64,000 nucleotides of DNA. It comes from an uncultured Sphingorhabdus sp. GTDB taxonomy: Bacteria > Pseudomonadota > Alphaproteobacteria > Sphingomonadales > Sphingomonadaceae. The notes beneath the pieces were generated by a model, which worked only from the letters and a program-made list of their open reading frames with translations, did not search any database and was not told where the DNA came from. Location: positions 1 to 64,000 of the forward strand of contig CALMYW010000517.1 of the NCBI GenBank assembly GCA_937873665.1, in the 5' to 3' direction. Every line of letters starts with the position of its first letter. The first letter of the stretch is position 1. Made by a program: the position numbers and the translations under genes. Shown one piece after another: positions 1 to 8,717 of the stretch.

Positions 1-151
1 CCATGGTCGCGGCGCCGTCATGGACTTCGCCGATCTTGTAGGACTTGCCGGTGTAGTAAAGGATACGCTCGGTAGTCGTAGTCTTACCGGCATCGATGTG
101 CGCCATGATGCCGAAATTGCGATATTTTTCCAACGGATGGCTGCGTGCCAT
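1..151 (-). CDS. fusA: Elongation factor G, N-terminal fragment (cut by window edge)
   Basis: Translation elongation factor G, the ribosomal translocase GTPase. Only the first 50 codons lie in the window; the gene runs off the left edge. The visible peptide begins [20 protein letters not shown] and contains the P-loop segment [15 protein letters not shown] (G1 motif, residues about 17-31), diagnostic of EF-G. It is the third gene of a str operon read leftwards after rpsL and rpsG, the usual bacterial order. The ATG at 151 is preceded by a purine-rich stretch. Two hairpins lie between rpsG and this start. Confidence 0.95.
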   Translation of the reverse strand, partial: MARSHPLEKYRNFGIMAHIDAGKTTTTERILYYTGKSYKIGEVHDGAATM

Positions 152-169
152 GGTCTTCACTCCAGTGAG

Positions 170-219
170 AGGGCCCTTATGGCCCTATAGTTGCGGGGGC
201 CGGTCAGCAACCGGCCCCC
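170..219 (-). promoter_or_regulatory. Tandem hairpins in the rpsG-fusA gap
   Basis: Two perfect inverted repeats sit side by side. The first has a 6-bp stem AGGGCC/GGCCCT (170-175 with 181-186). The second has a 10-bp GC-rich stem (195-204 with 210-219) and a 5-base loop. Neither is followed by a clear run of T on the minus strand, so a strong intrinsic terminator is unlikely. Attenuation, transcript processing or mRNA protection between rpsG and fusA are possible roles; this is inference. Confidence 0.5.
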
Positions 220-260
220 TAATGTGCGTTTGTGACGCTATCGTGGACTGGCTAGGCCAA

Positions 261-731
261 TTACCAGCGATAGTGTGCGAAGGCGCGGTTGGCTTCTGCC
301 ATACGGTGCGTGTCTTCGCGTTTCTTGACGGCATTGCCACGGTTGTTGGCAGCATCCAGAAGCTCACCCGAAAGACGGGCAGCCATGGTGGTTTCGCTGC
401 GGTTGCGTGCAGCCGAGATCAGCCAACGGATGGCGAGGGCCTGCGCACGCTCGGGGCGAACTTCGCAGGGAACCTGATAGGTCGCACCACCAACACGGCG
501 GCTACGGACTTCGATGCCGGGCTTCACATTGTTCAGCGCATCGTGGAAGGTCTGCACCGGATCTTTCTTCGCCTTGGCTTCGACGGTTTCGAGCGCGCCA
601 TAGACGATGCGTTCGGCGACGGACTTCTTACCATCGAGCATCAGGTTGTTCATGAATTTCGAAAGCACCAGATCCCCGAACTTCGGATCAGGAAGGATGA
701 CGCGCTTTTCGGGACGACGACGACGTGACAT
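261..731 (-). CDS. rpsG: 30S ribosomal protein S7
   Basis: Small-subunit ribosomal protein S7, 156 residues, the normal bacterial length. It nucleates assembly of the 16S rRNA 3' domain and lines the E site. The N-terminus [20 protein letters not shown] and the segment [22 protein letters not shown] are characteristic of S7. The ATG has a GGGAGA ribosome binding site. It lies 17 bases downstream of rpsL and upstream of fusA, all on the minus strand, so the three genes are probably one transcript. S7 is the classic autogenous repressor of the str operon in Escherichia coli; whether that holds here cannot be read from the sequence. Confidence 0.98.
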   Translation of the reverse strand: MSRRRRPEKRVILPDPKFGDLVLSKFMNNLMLDGKKSVAERIVYGALETVEAKAKKDPVQTFHDALNNVKPGIEVRSRRVGGATYQVPCEVRPERAQALAIRWLISAARNRSETTMAARLSGELLDAANNRGNAVKKREDTHRMAEANRAFAHYRW

Positions 732-748
732 TTTCTATTCTCCCGATC

Positions 749-1120
749 TTACTTAGGACGCTTCGCGCCGTATTTCGAACGCGACTGCTTGCGGTCCTTG
801 ACGCCCTGTGTGTCGAGCACGCCGCGCAGGACGTGATAACGGACACCGGGAAGGTCGCGAACACGGCCACCGCGGATAAGCACAACGCTGTGCTCCTGCA
901 GGTTGTGGCCTTCGCCCGGGATGTAGGAAATGACTTCGCGCTGGTTGGTCAGACGGATCTTGGCAACCTTACGAAGAGCCGAGTTTGGCTTTTTCGGAGT
1001 CGTGGTATAAACACGGGTGCAGACACCGCGCTTTTGCGGGTTCTGATCCATTGCAGGGACCTTTGACTTGGCCTTCTGCGGGACGCGGCCCTTGCGGACC
1101 AGCTGGTTAATAGTCGGCAT
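749..1120 (-). CDS. rpsL: 30S ribosomal protein S12
   Basis: Small-subunit ribosomal protein S12, 123 residues, the standard length. It sits at the decoding centre. The N-terminus [12 protein letters not shown], the [14 protein letters not shown] block around residues 45-58 and the [19 protein letters not shown] segment are family hallmarks. The lysine of TTTPKKPNS, where streptomycin-resistance changes arise in other bacteria, is the unaltered Lys. AAGGTG precedes the ATG. It is the first gene of the minus-strand str operon. Confidence 0.98.
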   Translation of the reverse strand: MPTINQLVRKGRVPQKAKSKVPAMDQNPQKRGVCTRVYTTTPKKPNSALRKVAKIRLTNQREVISYIPGEGHNLQEHSVVLIRGGRVRDLPGVRYHVLRGVLDTQGVKDRKQSRSKYGAKRPK

Positions 1121-1280
1121 ATCTTCACCTTGAAAATAAGTTGGTTACTTTGCGCGACAAGACGTTGTGGCGGCGGAGGCTCCAGCCTTTGTTCCGCCCG
1201 GCCTGTCGAACAATGTTCAGCCTATGTGGGTTTTCCTTTCAGGCGCGGAGAATCACTCCTCGCGCTTTCGGGAAGGCGGG

Positions 1281-1309
1281 CCATTAGCGGCAATGTCTCG
1301 GGTGGTCAA
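1281..1309 (-). promoter_or_regulatory. Possible promoter of the str operon
   Basis: On the minus strand TTGACC (1304-1309) is followed after 17 bases by TAATGG (1281-1286), in the 220-base gap upstream of rpsL. A second TTGACG lies just upstream. The -35 is good and the -10 is weak, as is common in alphaproteobacteria. This is a motif match only. Confidence 0.3.
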
Positions 1310-1340
1310 GCGTCAAGGAGTGCCGCGACAGCGCACTACC

Positions 1341-2228
1341 TCACACGCTATTTCGCACTATGAACTCGGCCATCTGCGCCTGTGCAGCCCTGCTTTCGCG
1401 CAGGAAGAAGATGGGCCAGTCGTGCATCATCCCGGCTTCCTCGACATAGTCGATTGAGGGCAGCTTGGCTTTCAACGCCCGTGCATCGGGAACCAATATG
1501 TCGTCGCCGCCGCCGAACATCAGCATCGGCGGAAGACCTTCCCAATTGCCGAACAGCGGGCTGACCTTTGGATCGCTGAGCGGCAGCTCTCGAGCATAGA
1601 GTTTCGCGGCGGCGTGGGTTCCGTTTATGGTCAGCACGCAGTCGCGCGGTTCGATTGCCGGCTGATCGGGATGCGAAACCGAAATGTCGAGCCAGGGGCA
1701 GATCAGGATCAGGCCTTTGGGCAGCAGCCGCCCTTCGTCTCGCGCCGCCTGCACAACCGCCGCGCACAGCCCGCCGCCTGCCGAATCCCCGCCCATCACA
1801 AAGGGCCCTGCCCTGTCGGGCGTAAACTCGCGGTAGAATTTCATCGCCCATTCGACCGCTTCCTCCGCCGATGCCTCGGGTGCCAGCGGATAGAGCGGCG
1901 CGGTGGTGACGATGCCGTGCTTTTCGGCCATATGGGCGAGGAACTTCCAGTGGATATCAACCGCCGGATAGACATAGCCACCGCCATGCCAGTAAAGCAT
2001 ATACCCCGCCACCGGCCGGTCACGCGGCGCGATGCGGAAGATCTTGCGCCCCTCATAAGTGCTTTCGCGCACATCAAGCCGCTTGCGCATCTTGGCATCG
2101 GGATATTGCTGTTCCACGCGGCTTTGTTCGATAAATTTCAGGAAATCGGGGCCGTCCGAATAGCGCTTGCGCAATGATCCGGTCATCCGGAACAGTGAAG
2201 CAATAAGGCGCGCGGTCAGGCTTGGCAT
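1341..2228 (-). CDS. Alpha/beta hydrolase (HSL-type esterase family)
   Basis: Cytoplasmic serine hydrolase of the hormone-sensitive-lipase/carboxylesterase group, 295 residues. The oxyanion-hole motif HGGGYVYP lies near residue 80, and the nucleophile elbow GGDSAGGG supplies the catalytic Ser near residue 148. A C-terminal Asp and His (in the DDILVPDA and MMHDWP segments) complete the triad. I chose the ATG at 2228 rather than an ATG 30 bases upstream because AGGGGA sits six bases before it. The substrate is unknown; family members cleave short or medium acyl esters. It is a single gene divergent from the DUF3667 gene. Confidence 0.88.
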   Translation of the reverse strand: MPSLTARLIASLFRMTGSLRKRYSDGPDFLKFIEQSRVEQQYPDAKMRKRLDVRESTYEGRKIFRIAPRDRPVAGYMLYWHGGGYVYPAVDIHWKFLAHMAEKHGIVTTAPLYPLAPEASAEEAVEWAMKFYREFTPDRAGPFVMGGDSAGGGLCAAVVQAARDEGRLLPKGLILICPWLDISVSHPDQPAIEPRDCVLTINGTHAAAKLYARELPLSDPKVSPLFGNWEGLPPMLMFGGGDDILVPDARALKAKLPSIDYVEEAGMMHDWPIFFLRESRAAQAQMAEFIVRNSV

Positions 2229-2346
2229 GGTATCCCCTCTTATTTCATCTCGCGCCAAACTGGCGAAATGGTTCCAAAAGGCAAGCCATTACTATGCGCC
2301 GACAGTCAGACTTTCCAGCACCCGAATGCGATGATACATCCAGCCT

Positions 2347-3441
2347 ATGTCAGGGGAATTGGACGCAGCCGGAACGGCTATCGAGGGTGCCTTGCTGGGC
2401 GCTGCCGTGGAACCATCGCAAGGAAGCGCAGCTGCAACTTCGGAAGGCACTTGCCTCAACTGTGGCGCTGCCCTGAACGGCCCCTTTTGCGCATCGTGCG
2501 GGCAAAAGGCGCAGGTGCACCGGACGCTGTCGGCGATCTGGCACGACATATTGCACTCGGTGCTGCATTTCGACGGCAAGCTGTGGCGCACGCTGCCGAT
2601 GCTGTTGCTCAAACCCGGTGAGCTCACCCGCCGCTATGTCCATGGCGAGCGCGCCAAATTCGTGTCGCCGATGGCGCTGTTCCTGTTTGCCATCTTCCTG
2701 ATGTTCGCGGTGTTCAGCTTCACCGGCGGCGGCGGCACCAATATCAACAACAACTGGGCAAAGGTCAGCACCGCCCGGCTGGACAAGGAAATTGCCGAAG
2801 CCGAAAAGCAGCTGGCAGGCCCGCCGCCCCTCGCTGCGGCCGAACGGCAAAAGGTCGAGAACCAGCTGAAGCAGCTGAAATCCGAACGCAACGGCCTCGC
2901 TTATGCGACCACGGGTGCCCCGATCTATGACGATGTCGGCGCGCGCATCAAGACCGGAGAGACAGGCAGCCTGACCTTCAACAAGGCCGAGACTGGATCG
3001 GCATGGCTCAATAACCTGCTCAACAAGGGCGGGGCCAAGATGATCTCGAACCCCAGCCTCACGCTCTACAAGCTGCAGTCGAACGGCTATAAATTCGCCT
3101 GGCTGCTGATCCCGCTATCGGTGCCCTTTGTCTGGCTGGTCACATTGGGCGTGCGCGGCCACCGCTTTTACGATCACGCCGTTTTCGCGACCTATTCGAT
3201 CGCTTTCATGTCGCTGTTGTTCATCGTCGTGACATTGCTGGGCCGGACCGCATTCGGCAACGGACTGGCATTCCTGCTCTTCGCGGTCGTTCCGCCTGTC
3301 CATATCTACAAGCAGCTGCGCTACAGTTATGATCTGAGCCGCGCAGGCGCAATCGTCCGCACGCTGCTGCTCCTCATCAGCGTTGTCATCATCCTTACAC
3401 TTTTTGCGATGACTTTGCTGTTTCTTGGCTTTTTAGGATAA
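2347..3441 (+). CDS. DUF3667 zinc-ribbon membrane protein
   Basis: Integral membrane protein of 364 residues. A zinc ribbon near residues 36-51 (CLNCG...FCASCG) is followed by the DUF3667 signature around HFDGKLWRTLPMLLLKPGELTRRY. About five hydrophobic segments follow: one near residues 105-125 and four in the C-terminal 150 residues. A charged, probably coiled-coil stretch (about 135-185) separates the first from the others. The family has no established function. The phoD-type phosphatase starts four bases after its stop codon, so the two are probably co-transcribed. No clear ribosome binding site was seen before the ATG. Confidence 0.85.
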   Translation: MSGELDAAGTAIEGALLGAAVEPSQGSAAATSEGTCLNCGAALNGPFCASCGQKAQVHRTLSAIWHDILHSVLHFDGKLWRTLPMLLLKPGELTRRYVHGERAKFVSPMALFLFAIFLMFAVFSFTGGGGTNINNNWAKVSTARLDKEIAEAEKQLAGPPPLAAAERQKVENQLKQLKSERNGLAYATTGAPIYDDVGARIKTGETGSLTFNKAETGSAWLNNLLNKGGAKMISNPSLTLYKLQSNGYKFAWLLIPLSVPFVWLVTLGVRGHRFYDHAVFATYSIAFMSLLFIVVTLLGRTAFGNGLAFLLFAVVPPVHIYKQLRYSYDLSRAGAIVRTLLLLISVVIILTLFAMTLLFLGFLG

Positions 3442-3445
3442 CCAT

Positions 3446-5083
3446 ATGACCGTTCCTTTCGACCGCCGCCTGCTTTTGAAAACCGGTATGTTTGGGCTGG
3501 GGGCGCTTGGCCTTCAGGGTGGGGCGCTGGCGGCGATGCAAGCGGCGCTCACCAAAGGCTTTAGCCACGGTGTGGCGAGCGGGGAGCCGTCGCAAAATTC
3601 GGTGCTGCTGTGGACGCGCTTCGTCTCCGATCTGACCGACACCAAATTGCGCGCAGAGATCAGCGAAAACCCCGATTTCCGTTCGATCATCGCGGGCGCG
3701 GAAACTGTTGCAGCACCGGGCCGCGATTATACCGCAAAGGCTATCCTGCGCGGGCTGGCACCGGGCCGGGCCTATTATTACCGCTTCATCGCCCCCGACG
3801 GCAGCATCTCCCCCATCGGCCAGACCCGCACCTTGCCCGAAGGCGGGATCGACAAGTATCGCATGGCAGTTTTTTCCTGTTCGAACATGCCCTTTGGCTG
3901 GTTCAACGCCTATGCCCATGCAGCCCAAGTCGGAGATTTCGACATCGCGCTCCACCTCGGCGATTATATCTATGAATATCAGCGCGGCGATTATCCTTCG
4001 GCCAAGGACACCGTCGCCGGTCGCCTGATCGAGCCTGCGAACGAGATTGTCAGCCTCGCCGACTATCGCCTGCGCTATGCCAGCTATCGTGCGGACACTG
4101 ATCTGCAAGCAATCCACGCCCGAGCGCCGATGCTGTGCATGTGGGACGACCATGAATTCGCCAATGATGCCTATGCCGATGGCGCACAGAACCATCAGGT
4201 GAATGAGGGCGACTGGCAGACGCGCAAAGCCGCTGCCGAAAAGGCCTATCGCGAATGGATGCCGGTGCGCGATCTGGACGCGGGCGAGCGCTGGACCGGC
4301 TATCGCGTCGGCGACCTCGCCCAAATCTTCATGACCGAAAGCCGCATCGGCGCGCGGTCCAAGCCTGCCGAACTGCAAATCCCCAAGGGCGCTGATCAGG
4401 CCGCGACGCTGGCGGCGATCAAGGGCTTTACCCAAGGCGATTGGCAAGCGACCGATCGCACGATGCTGGGCCAAGCCCAGGAGGGCTGGCTGAGCAGCGG
4501 ATTCCAAAACAGCAAGGCGAAGTGGAATATCTGGGCGCAACAGACAATCATGGGAACGATTCTGCAGCCCGACGCCACGGTCGATTGGCTCGCCCCCGAT
4601 GCGCCCGATTTCGCCAAGGCGCGCGTCCGGCGTGGGGCGATGGCCGCCAAGGCCGGAATCCCCGCCAATCTGGATGCGTGGGATGGTTATCCGGAGGCAC
4701 GGGCGCGTTCGCTTTCCGCTGCGCAGAAATCCAAGGCCGACCTTGTCGTGCTGACCGGAGACAGCCACAATGCATGGGCCTTTGACCTTCGGCATGATGG
4801 CAAGGCGGCAGGCGTCGAACTGGCAGGCCAAAGTGTCAGCTCACCCGGTTTCGAAACCTATTTCACCGGCGCGTCCCCGGCGACCGTGGCGAAAGGCGTG
4901 ATGGCCAGCAACAAGGGCCTGAAATGGATGGACAGCAGCCGTCGCGGCTACATGCTGATCGAACTCACCCCCGAACGCACCACCAGCGAATGGCGCTTTG
5001 TCGAAACAGTGAAGCAACGCATCCCGCGCCTCGGCGGCTTGCACCGGATGACGGCGAAGCATGGGGCGCGGAAATTGGCCTAA
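3446..5083 (+). CDS. phoD: Alkaline phosphatase D family protein (PhoD-like), Tat-exported
   Basis: Metal-dependent phosphodiesterase/phosphomonoesterase of the PhoD family, 545 residues. The N-terminus carries a twin-arginine-type signal (DRRLLLKTGMFGLGALG...GGALA), implying folded export to the periplasm. The fibronectin-like N-terminal region (FSHGVASGEPSQNSVLLWTR, about residues 37-56) precedes the catalytic core. Metal-binding elements are visible as LHLGDYIYEY, WDDHEFANDAY and TGDSHNAWAFDL. GGATAACC lies just before the ATG. It follows the DUF3667 gene with a four-base gap and converges with a PhoX-type phosphatase. It probably releases phosphate from organic phosphate esters or diesters. 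Confidence 0.92.
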   Translation: MTVPFDRRLLLKTGMFGLGALGLQGGALAAMQAALTKGFSHGVASGEPSQNSVLLWTRFVSDLTDTKLRAEISENPDFRSIIAGAETVAAPGRDYTAKAILRGLAPGRAYYYRFIAPDGSISPIGQTRTLPEGGIDKYRMAVFSCSNMPFGWFNAYAHAAQVGDFDIALHLGDYIYEYQRGDYPSAKDTVAGRLIEPANEIVSLADYRLRYASYRADTDLQAIHARAPMLCMWDDHEFANDAYADGAQNHQVNEGDWQTRKAAAEKAYREWMPVRDLDAGERWTGYRVGDLAQIFMTESRIGARSKPAELQIPKGADQAATLAAIKGFTQGDWQATDRTMLGQAQEGWLSSGFQNSKAKWNIWAQQTIMGTILQPDATVDWLAPDAPDFAKARVRRGAMAAKAGIPANLDAWDGYPEARARSLSAAQKSKADLVVLTGDSHNAWAFDLRHDGKAAGVELAGQSVSSPGFETYFTGASPATVAKGVMASNKGLKWMDSSRRGYMLIELTPERTTSEWRFVETVKQRIPRLGGLHRMTAKHGARKLA

Positions 5084-5089
5084 GCCAAT

Positions 5090-6433
5090 TTAGCTGGCCT
5101 TCACCCGCCCCCACGGCCCCGTAATCGCCAGTGTCATCGTCGGCCACATCAGGTTGACGAAGAAGGTTGAGCCGTCAGGCGAGAAGCAGGCGCCGGCAAA
5201 TTCGGTCTGCACCCGGCTTTTGGCAAAGACATAAGCCTCTCCAGCAGGCGTGATGCCGCGCAGATGATTATCGACAATGTCGGTATATTGGTCTTCGCAG
5301 ACCATCAGGTGGCCCGTCGGCATCACGCAGAGATTGTCGCCATAATTATAGGCGGCGGCGTCGGTGGATTCGTAGAACAGGTCGAGCTGGTCTGCCGCGC
5401 CGTTGACGCCCGGTTTCAGGCGGTAGATCTGGCCATATTTGGCGGCACCACCATCCGTGCAGGCGAAATAGAGCTCATCCCTGCCCCACCAGACGCCCTC
5501 GCCGCGCGCAAACAAAGTTGCGCCTTTGGTCGCACCGCGTTTGCGCAAATCGTCTTCGGGTGCCTCAGGATTGTCGAGTGCGATCCATCGCGGAGTATAG
5601 GCCTTTCCGCGTGTAACGGCTGCCTCACTCCAGTTCCGGCTATCACCTATGCCATCCAGCACCAGTGCTTCCAACCGCCCACCCTTGGCGAGCTCACCTT
5701 TTGCATCGGGCAGAAAACGATAGAGCAAACTGTCGTCGCGATCTTCGGTCAGATAGACAATGCCGGTGCGTGGATCGACGCAGGCAGCTTCATGGTTGAA
5801 ACGGCCCATCGCCTTCAGCGGCACCGGCGCGACCAGCCCCATATGGTTTGACGGCACTTCGAAGATATAGCCATGATCCTTACCGACCGTTTCGCCGGCA
5901 CGTGTCACGTTCTCCTCACAGGTGAGCCAGCTGCCCCAGGGCGTGATCCCGCCCGCGCAATTGCGGATCGTGCCTGAAAGACTGAGCCACTGCTTTTCGA
6001 CGCGCTGCGATTTGAGGTCATAGATCAGCGTCGTCGTTCCGCCCGGCAAAGGCATGCCATCCTTGCCGCGGTCATAAGCCGCGAAATCCTCTGCCACCTT
6101 GCCGGTGAACGGCCCGAAGCGCCCGTCGCGGATATTGAGTTCATGGTTGCGAACGAGCGCAACCTTGCCCTTCCCGGCCGCAAACGCGCCCATGCCGTCG
6201 CCTGCGCTGGGGACGAGGAAGCCGTCGTCCATGATGTTGCCGAAGCGCGAAATCACGCGGTAGGAAAAGCCCTTGGGCAAGTCGATCAGATTGTTCGGAT
6301 CGCGGACCAAAGCACCATAGCCCGGCACTTCGCTACGCGCTGCAGGCGGGATTTGTGCGCAGGCCCGCTCGGCAATTCCTGCGAATGCGAGGCTTCCAAG
6401 ACCGAAATTGAAACTGCGGCGGCTGATTTGCAT
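5090..6433 (-). CDS. phoX: PhoX family phosphatase (DUF839), Tat-exported
   Basis: Beta-propeller phosphatase of the PhoX/DUF839 family, 447 residues; family enzymes use calcium and iron. The N-terminus MQISRRSFNFGLGSLAFAG has an SRRSFN twin-arginine motif and a hydrophobic core ending ERACA, so export through Tat is expected. Family motifs include LVRNHELN, CAGGITPWGSWLTCEENV and GRFNHEAACVDPRTGIVYLTEDR. It converges on the PhoD-type gene with only six bases between stop codons. Placement of two unrelated phosphatase families end to end suggests a phosphate-acquisition locus. No Pho box could be identified. Confidence 0.9.
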   Translation of the reverse strand: MQISRRSFNFGLGSLAFAGIAERACAQIPPAARSEVPGYGALVRDPNNLIDLPKGFSYRVISRFGNIMDDGFLVPSAGDGMGAFAAGKGKVALVRNHELNIRDGRFGPFTGKVAEDFAAYDRGKDGMPLPGGTTTLIYDLKSQRVEKQWLSLSGTIRNCAGGITPWGSWLTCEENVTRAGETVGKDHGYIFEVPSNHMGLVAPVPLKAMGRFNHEAACVDPRTGIVYLTEDRDDSLLYRFLPDAKGELAKGGRLEALVLDGIGDSRNWSEAAVTRGKAYTPRWIALDNPEAPEDDLRKRGATKGATLFARGEGVWWGRDELYFACTDGGAAKYGQIYRLKPGVNGAADQLDLFYESTDAAAYNYGDNLCVMPTGHLMVCEDQYTDIVDNHLRGITPAGEAYVFAKSRVQTEFAGACFSPDGSTFFVNLMWPTMTLAITGPWGRVKAS

Positions 6434-6516
6434 CTGATTGTCCTTTGGCTTTTGGCTGCTCTGCCGTTGAACCGCAAAGATGACAAGATGGTTGCAGCTT
6501 GGTAGAGGCCCGCCGC

Positions 6517-8031
6517 ATGACAGAAATCACCAAACCCGTCCGCACCCGTGTCGCCCCCTCGCCCACCGGCGATCCGCACGTCGGCACCGCCTATATTGCT
6601 CTCATCAACTATTGCTTTGCCAAAAAACATGGCGGGCAATTCCTGCTGCGCATCGAGGATACCGATCAGGTGCGCTCGACCCGTGAATCCGAAGAGAAAA
6701 TTCTCGATTCGCTGCGTTGGCTGGGTTTGAGCTGGGATGAAGGCCCAGATGTCGGCGGTCCGCACGGTCCCTATCGCCAGTCCGAACGCAGCGCGATCTA
6801 TACCGAGCATTGCAACCGCCTGCTCAACGATGGCCACGCCTTCAAATGCTATTGCACGCCCGAAGAACTGGCGAGCATGCGCGCGCAGCAGATGGCTGCG
6901 AAGCAACCGCCCAAATATGATGGTCGCTGTGCCAAGCTGACGCAGGCGGAATGTGCCGAGCGCGATGCCAAGGGCATGAGCCATGTCGTGCGCATGATGG
7001 TCCCTAACGAGGGCGTATGCGTGGTGCAGGATACGCTGCGCGGGCCGATCGAGTTTGAATATTCGGTGGTCGATATGCAGGTGCTGATGAAATCGGATGG
7101 CCTGCCGACCTATCACCTCGCCAATGTCGTCGACGATCACCTGATGGGCATCACCCATGTGATGCGCGGCGAGGAGTGGATTAGTTCTGCACCCAAACAT
7201 TTGTTGCTCTATCAATATTTCGGTTGGGAGCCGCCGGTGCTGACCCACCTGCCGCTTTTGCGCAATGCCGACCGGTCGAAATTGTCGAAGCGCAAGAACC
7301 CGACGAGCATCCTTTACTATCAGCGCGCGGGTTACCTCCCCGCCGCCATGCAGAATTTCCTTGGGCTGTTCATCAAGAGCGCAAGTGAAGAGGATGAGAA
7401 GACGTCGCTGCAGGAACTGATCGACGGCTTTGATGTCGCGAACATCTCGCTCGGCGGGCCGGTGTTCGACACTTCCAAGCTGGATTGGCTGAACGGCCGC
7501 TACATGCGCGAGGAGCTGACCACCGAGCAATTTCTTGGCGAAGTGCGCAAATGGGCGCTCAATGACGAATATCTGCTGCCGATCGCCGAAATGGCGCAAA
7601 GCCGGATCGTCAAGCTGGGTGATCTGGGTGCGCTTGTGGCGCCCTTCTTCATGAACCGCATCGAAAGCCTGACGGCCGAAAAACTGCGCGACGGCGTGAA
7701 GATCGAAACAGACCAGCAGCGCGCGGCCTATACCCTCGCACTGCAGCAGTTCGACGCGATGATTGAATGGAACAAGGAAGGTGTCGATGCTGCGCTGCGC
7801 AAGACCGCAACTGCGCTCGAGATCAAACTGAAAGACATGATCCGCGCCTTCTATCTTGCAGTGCTGGGCGCACCGCAGGGCGTTCCGCTGTTTGACGCGA
7901 TCACCCATCTCGGCCGCGACATCCTCCGCGAACGCCTGCGCCACGCGATGGAGTTGCTGGGCCCTGCCAGCAAAAAGGAAACCGAAGCCTGGACAGCTGC
8001 GCTGGCAAAGGCTGATTCGACCTCCGAATGA
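6517..8031 (+). CDS. gltX: Glutamate-tRNA ligase
   Basis: Class I aminoacyl-tRNA synthetase that charges tRNA-Glu, and often tRNA-Gln in alphaproteobacteria; 504 residues. The HIGH-type motif appears as [14 protein letters not shown] near residues 12-25 and the KMSKS-type motif as [10 protein letters not shown]. The [20 protein letters not shown] segment is also typical. The ATG at 6517 gives the usual N-terminus; an upstream ATG would add six residues without family support. The stop overlaps the ung start (ATGA), indicating translational coupling. Sphingomonads often carry two gltX paralogs; which one this is cannot be decided here. Confidence 0.96.
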   Translation: MTEITKPVRTRVAPSPTGDPHVGTAYIALINYCFAKKHGGQFLLRIEDTDQVRSTRESEEKILDSLRWLGLSWDEGPDVGGPHGPYRQSERSAIYTEHCNRLLNDGHAFKCYCTPEELASMRAQQMAAKQPPKYDGRCAKLTQAECAERDAKGMSHVVRMMVPNEGVCVVQDTLRGPIEFEYSVVDMQVLMKSDGLPTYHLANVVDDHLMGITHVMRGEEWISSAPKHLLLYQYFGWEPPVLTHLPLLRNADRSKLSKRKNPTSILYYQRAGYLPAAMQNFLGLFIKSASEEDEKTSLQELIDGFDVANISLGGPVFDTSKLDWLNGRYMREELTTEQFLGEVRKWALNDEYLLPIAEMAQSRIVKLGDLGALVAPFFMNRIESLTAEKLRDGVKIETDQQRAAYTLALQQFDAMIEWNKEGVDAALRKTATALEIKLKDMIRAFYLAVLGAPQGVPLFDAITHLGRDILRERLRHAMELLGPASKKETEAWTAALAKADSTSE

Positions 8032-8714
8032 GCGACAGCATAGCCCTGCACGCAAGCTGGAAGGCGCCACTTCGGCCCGAGTTCGACGCGGACTATATGG
8101 CGCAGTTGCGTTCCTTCCTGGTGGCTGAAAAGGCTGCGGGGAAACGGATTTTTCCGAAGGGCGCCGAATGGTTCCGCGCAATGGACCTGACGCCATTGGA
8201 CAAGGTTCGCGTGGTGATCTTGGGGCAGGATCCCTATCACGGTCCGGGGCAGGCGCATGGGCTGTGCTTCAGCGTAAAGCCCGGCGTTCCCCCTCCTCCC
8301 AGTCTTGTGAATATCTACAAGGAACTGCAATCAGACCTGGGCATTGAACGCCCGCGCCACGGCTTTCTTGAGCATTGGGCACAGCAAGGCGTGTTGTTGC
8401 TCAACAGCGTGCTCACCGTTGAAATGGCCAAAGCGGCCTCACACCAAGGCAAGGGCTGGGAACGCTTCACCGATGCGGTTATCCGGCTGGTCAATGCCAA
8501 GGAGGAACCGGTCGTATTTCTGCTCTGGGGCGCTTACGCCCAGAAAAAGGCGGCCTTTGTCGATACCTCGAAGCATCTCGTGCTGAAGGCGGCACACCCC
8601 TCACCCTTGTCGGCGCATAATGGCTTCCTCGGCTGCCGACACTTCTCGAAGTGCAATGCCTTCCTTGAAAGCAAGGGTATTCCTCCAATCGACTGGAGCC
8701 TGCCGGAAGTCTGA
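8028..8714 (+). CDS. ung: Uracil-DNA glycosylase (family 1)
   Basis: Excises uracil from DNA as the first step of base excision repair; 228 residues. The water-activating motif [18 protein letters not shown] begins at residue 66, with the catalytic Asp at 68. The DNA-binding [17 protein letters not shown] loop lies near residue 190, and the [10 protein letters not shown] segment is also typical. The start overlaps the gltX stop by four bases. Its stop is three bases from the stop of the convergent acyl-CoA synthetase. Confidence 0.97.
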   Translation: MSDSIALHASWKAPLRPEFDADYMAQLRSFLVAEKAAGKRIFPKGAEWFRAMDLTPLDKVRVVILGQDPYHGPGQAHGLCFSVKPGVPPPPSLVNIYKELQSDLGIERPRHGFLEHWAQQGVLLLNSVLTVEMAKAASHQGKGWERFTDAVIRLVNAKEEPVVFLLWGAYAQKKAAFVDTSKHLVLKAAHPSPLSAHNGFLGCRHFSKCNAFLESKGIPPIDWSLPEV

Positions 8715-8717
8715 GGG

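Noticed and set aside
3395..4831. 478-codon minus-strand frame over the PhoD gene
   Set aside because: Antisense of a gene with clear PhoD motifs and ribosome binding site; no domain in the reverse translation.
6286..8196. 636-codon open frame on the minus strand over gltX
   Set aside because: Antisense to an unmistakable GltX; rich in His, Arg and Gln as expected of the complementary frame of high-GC genes.
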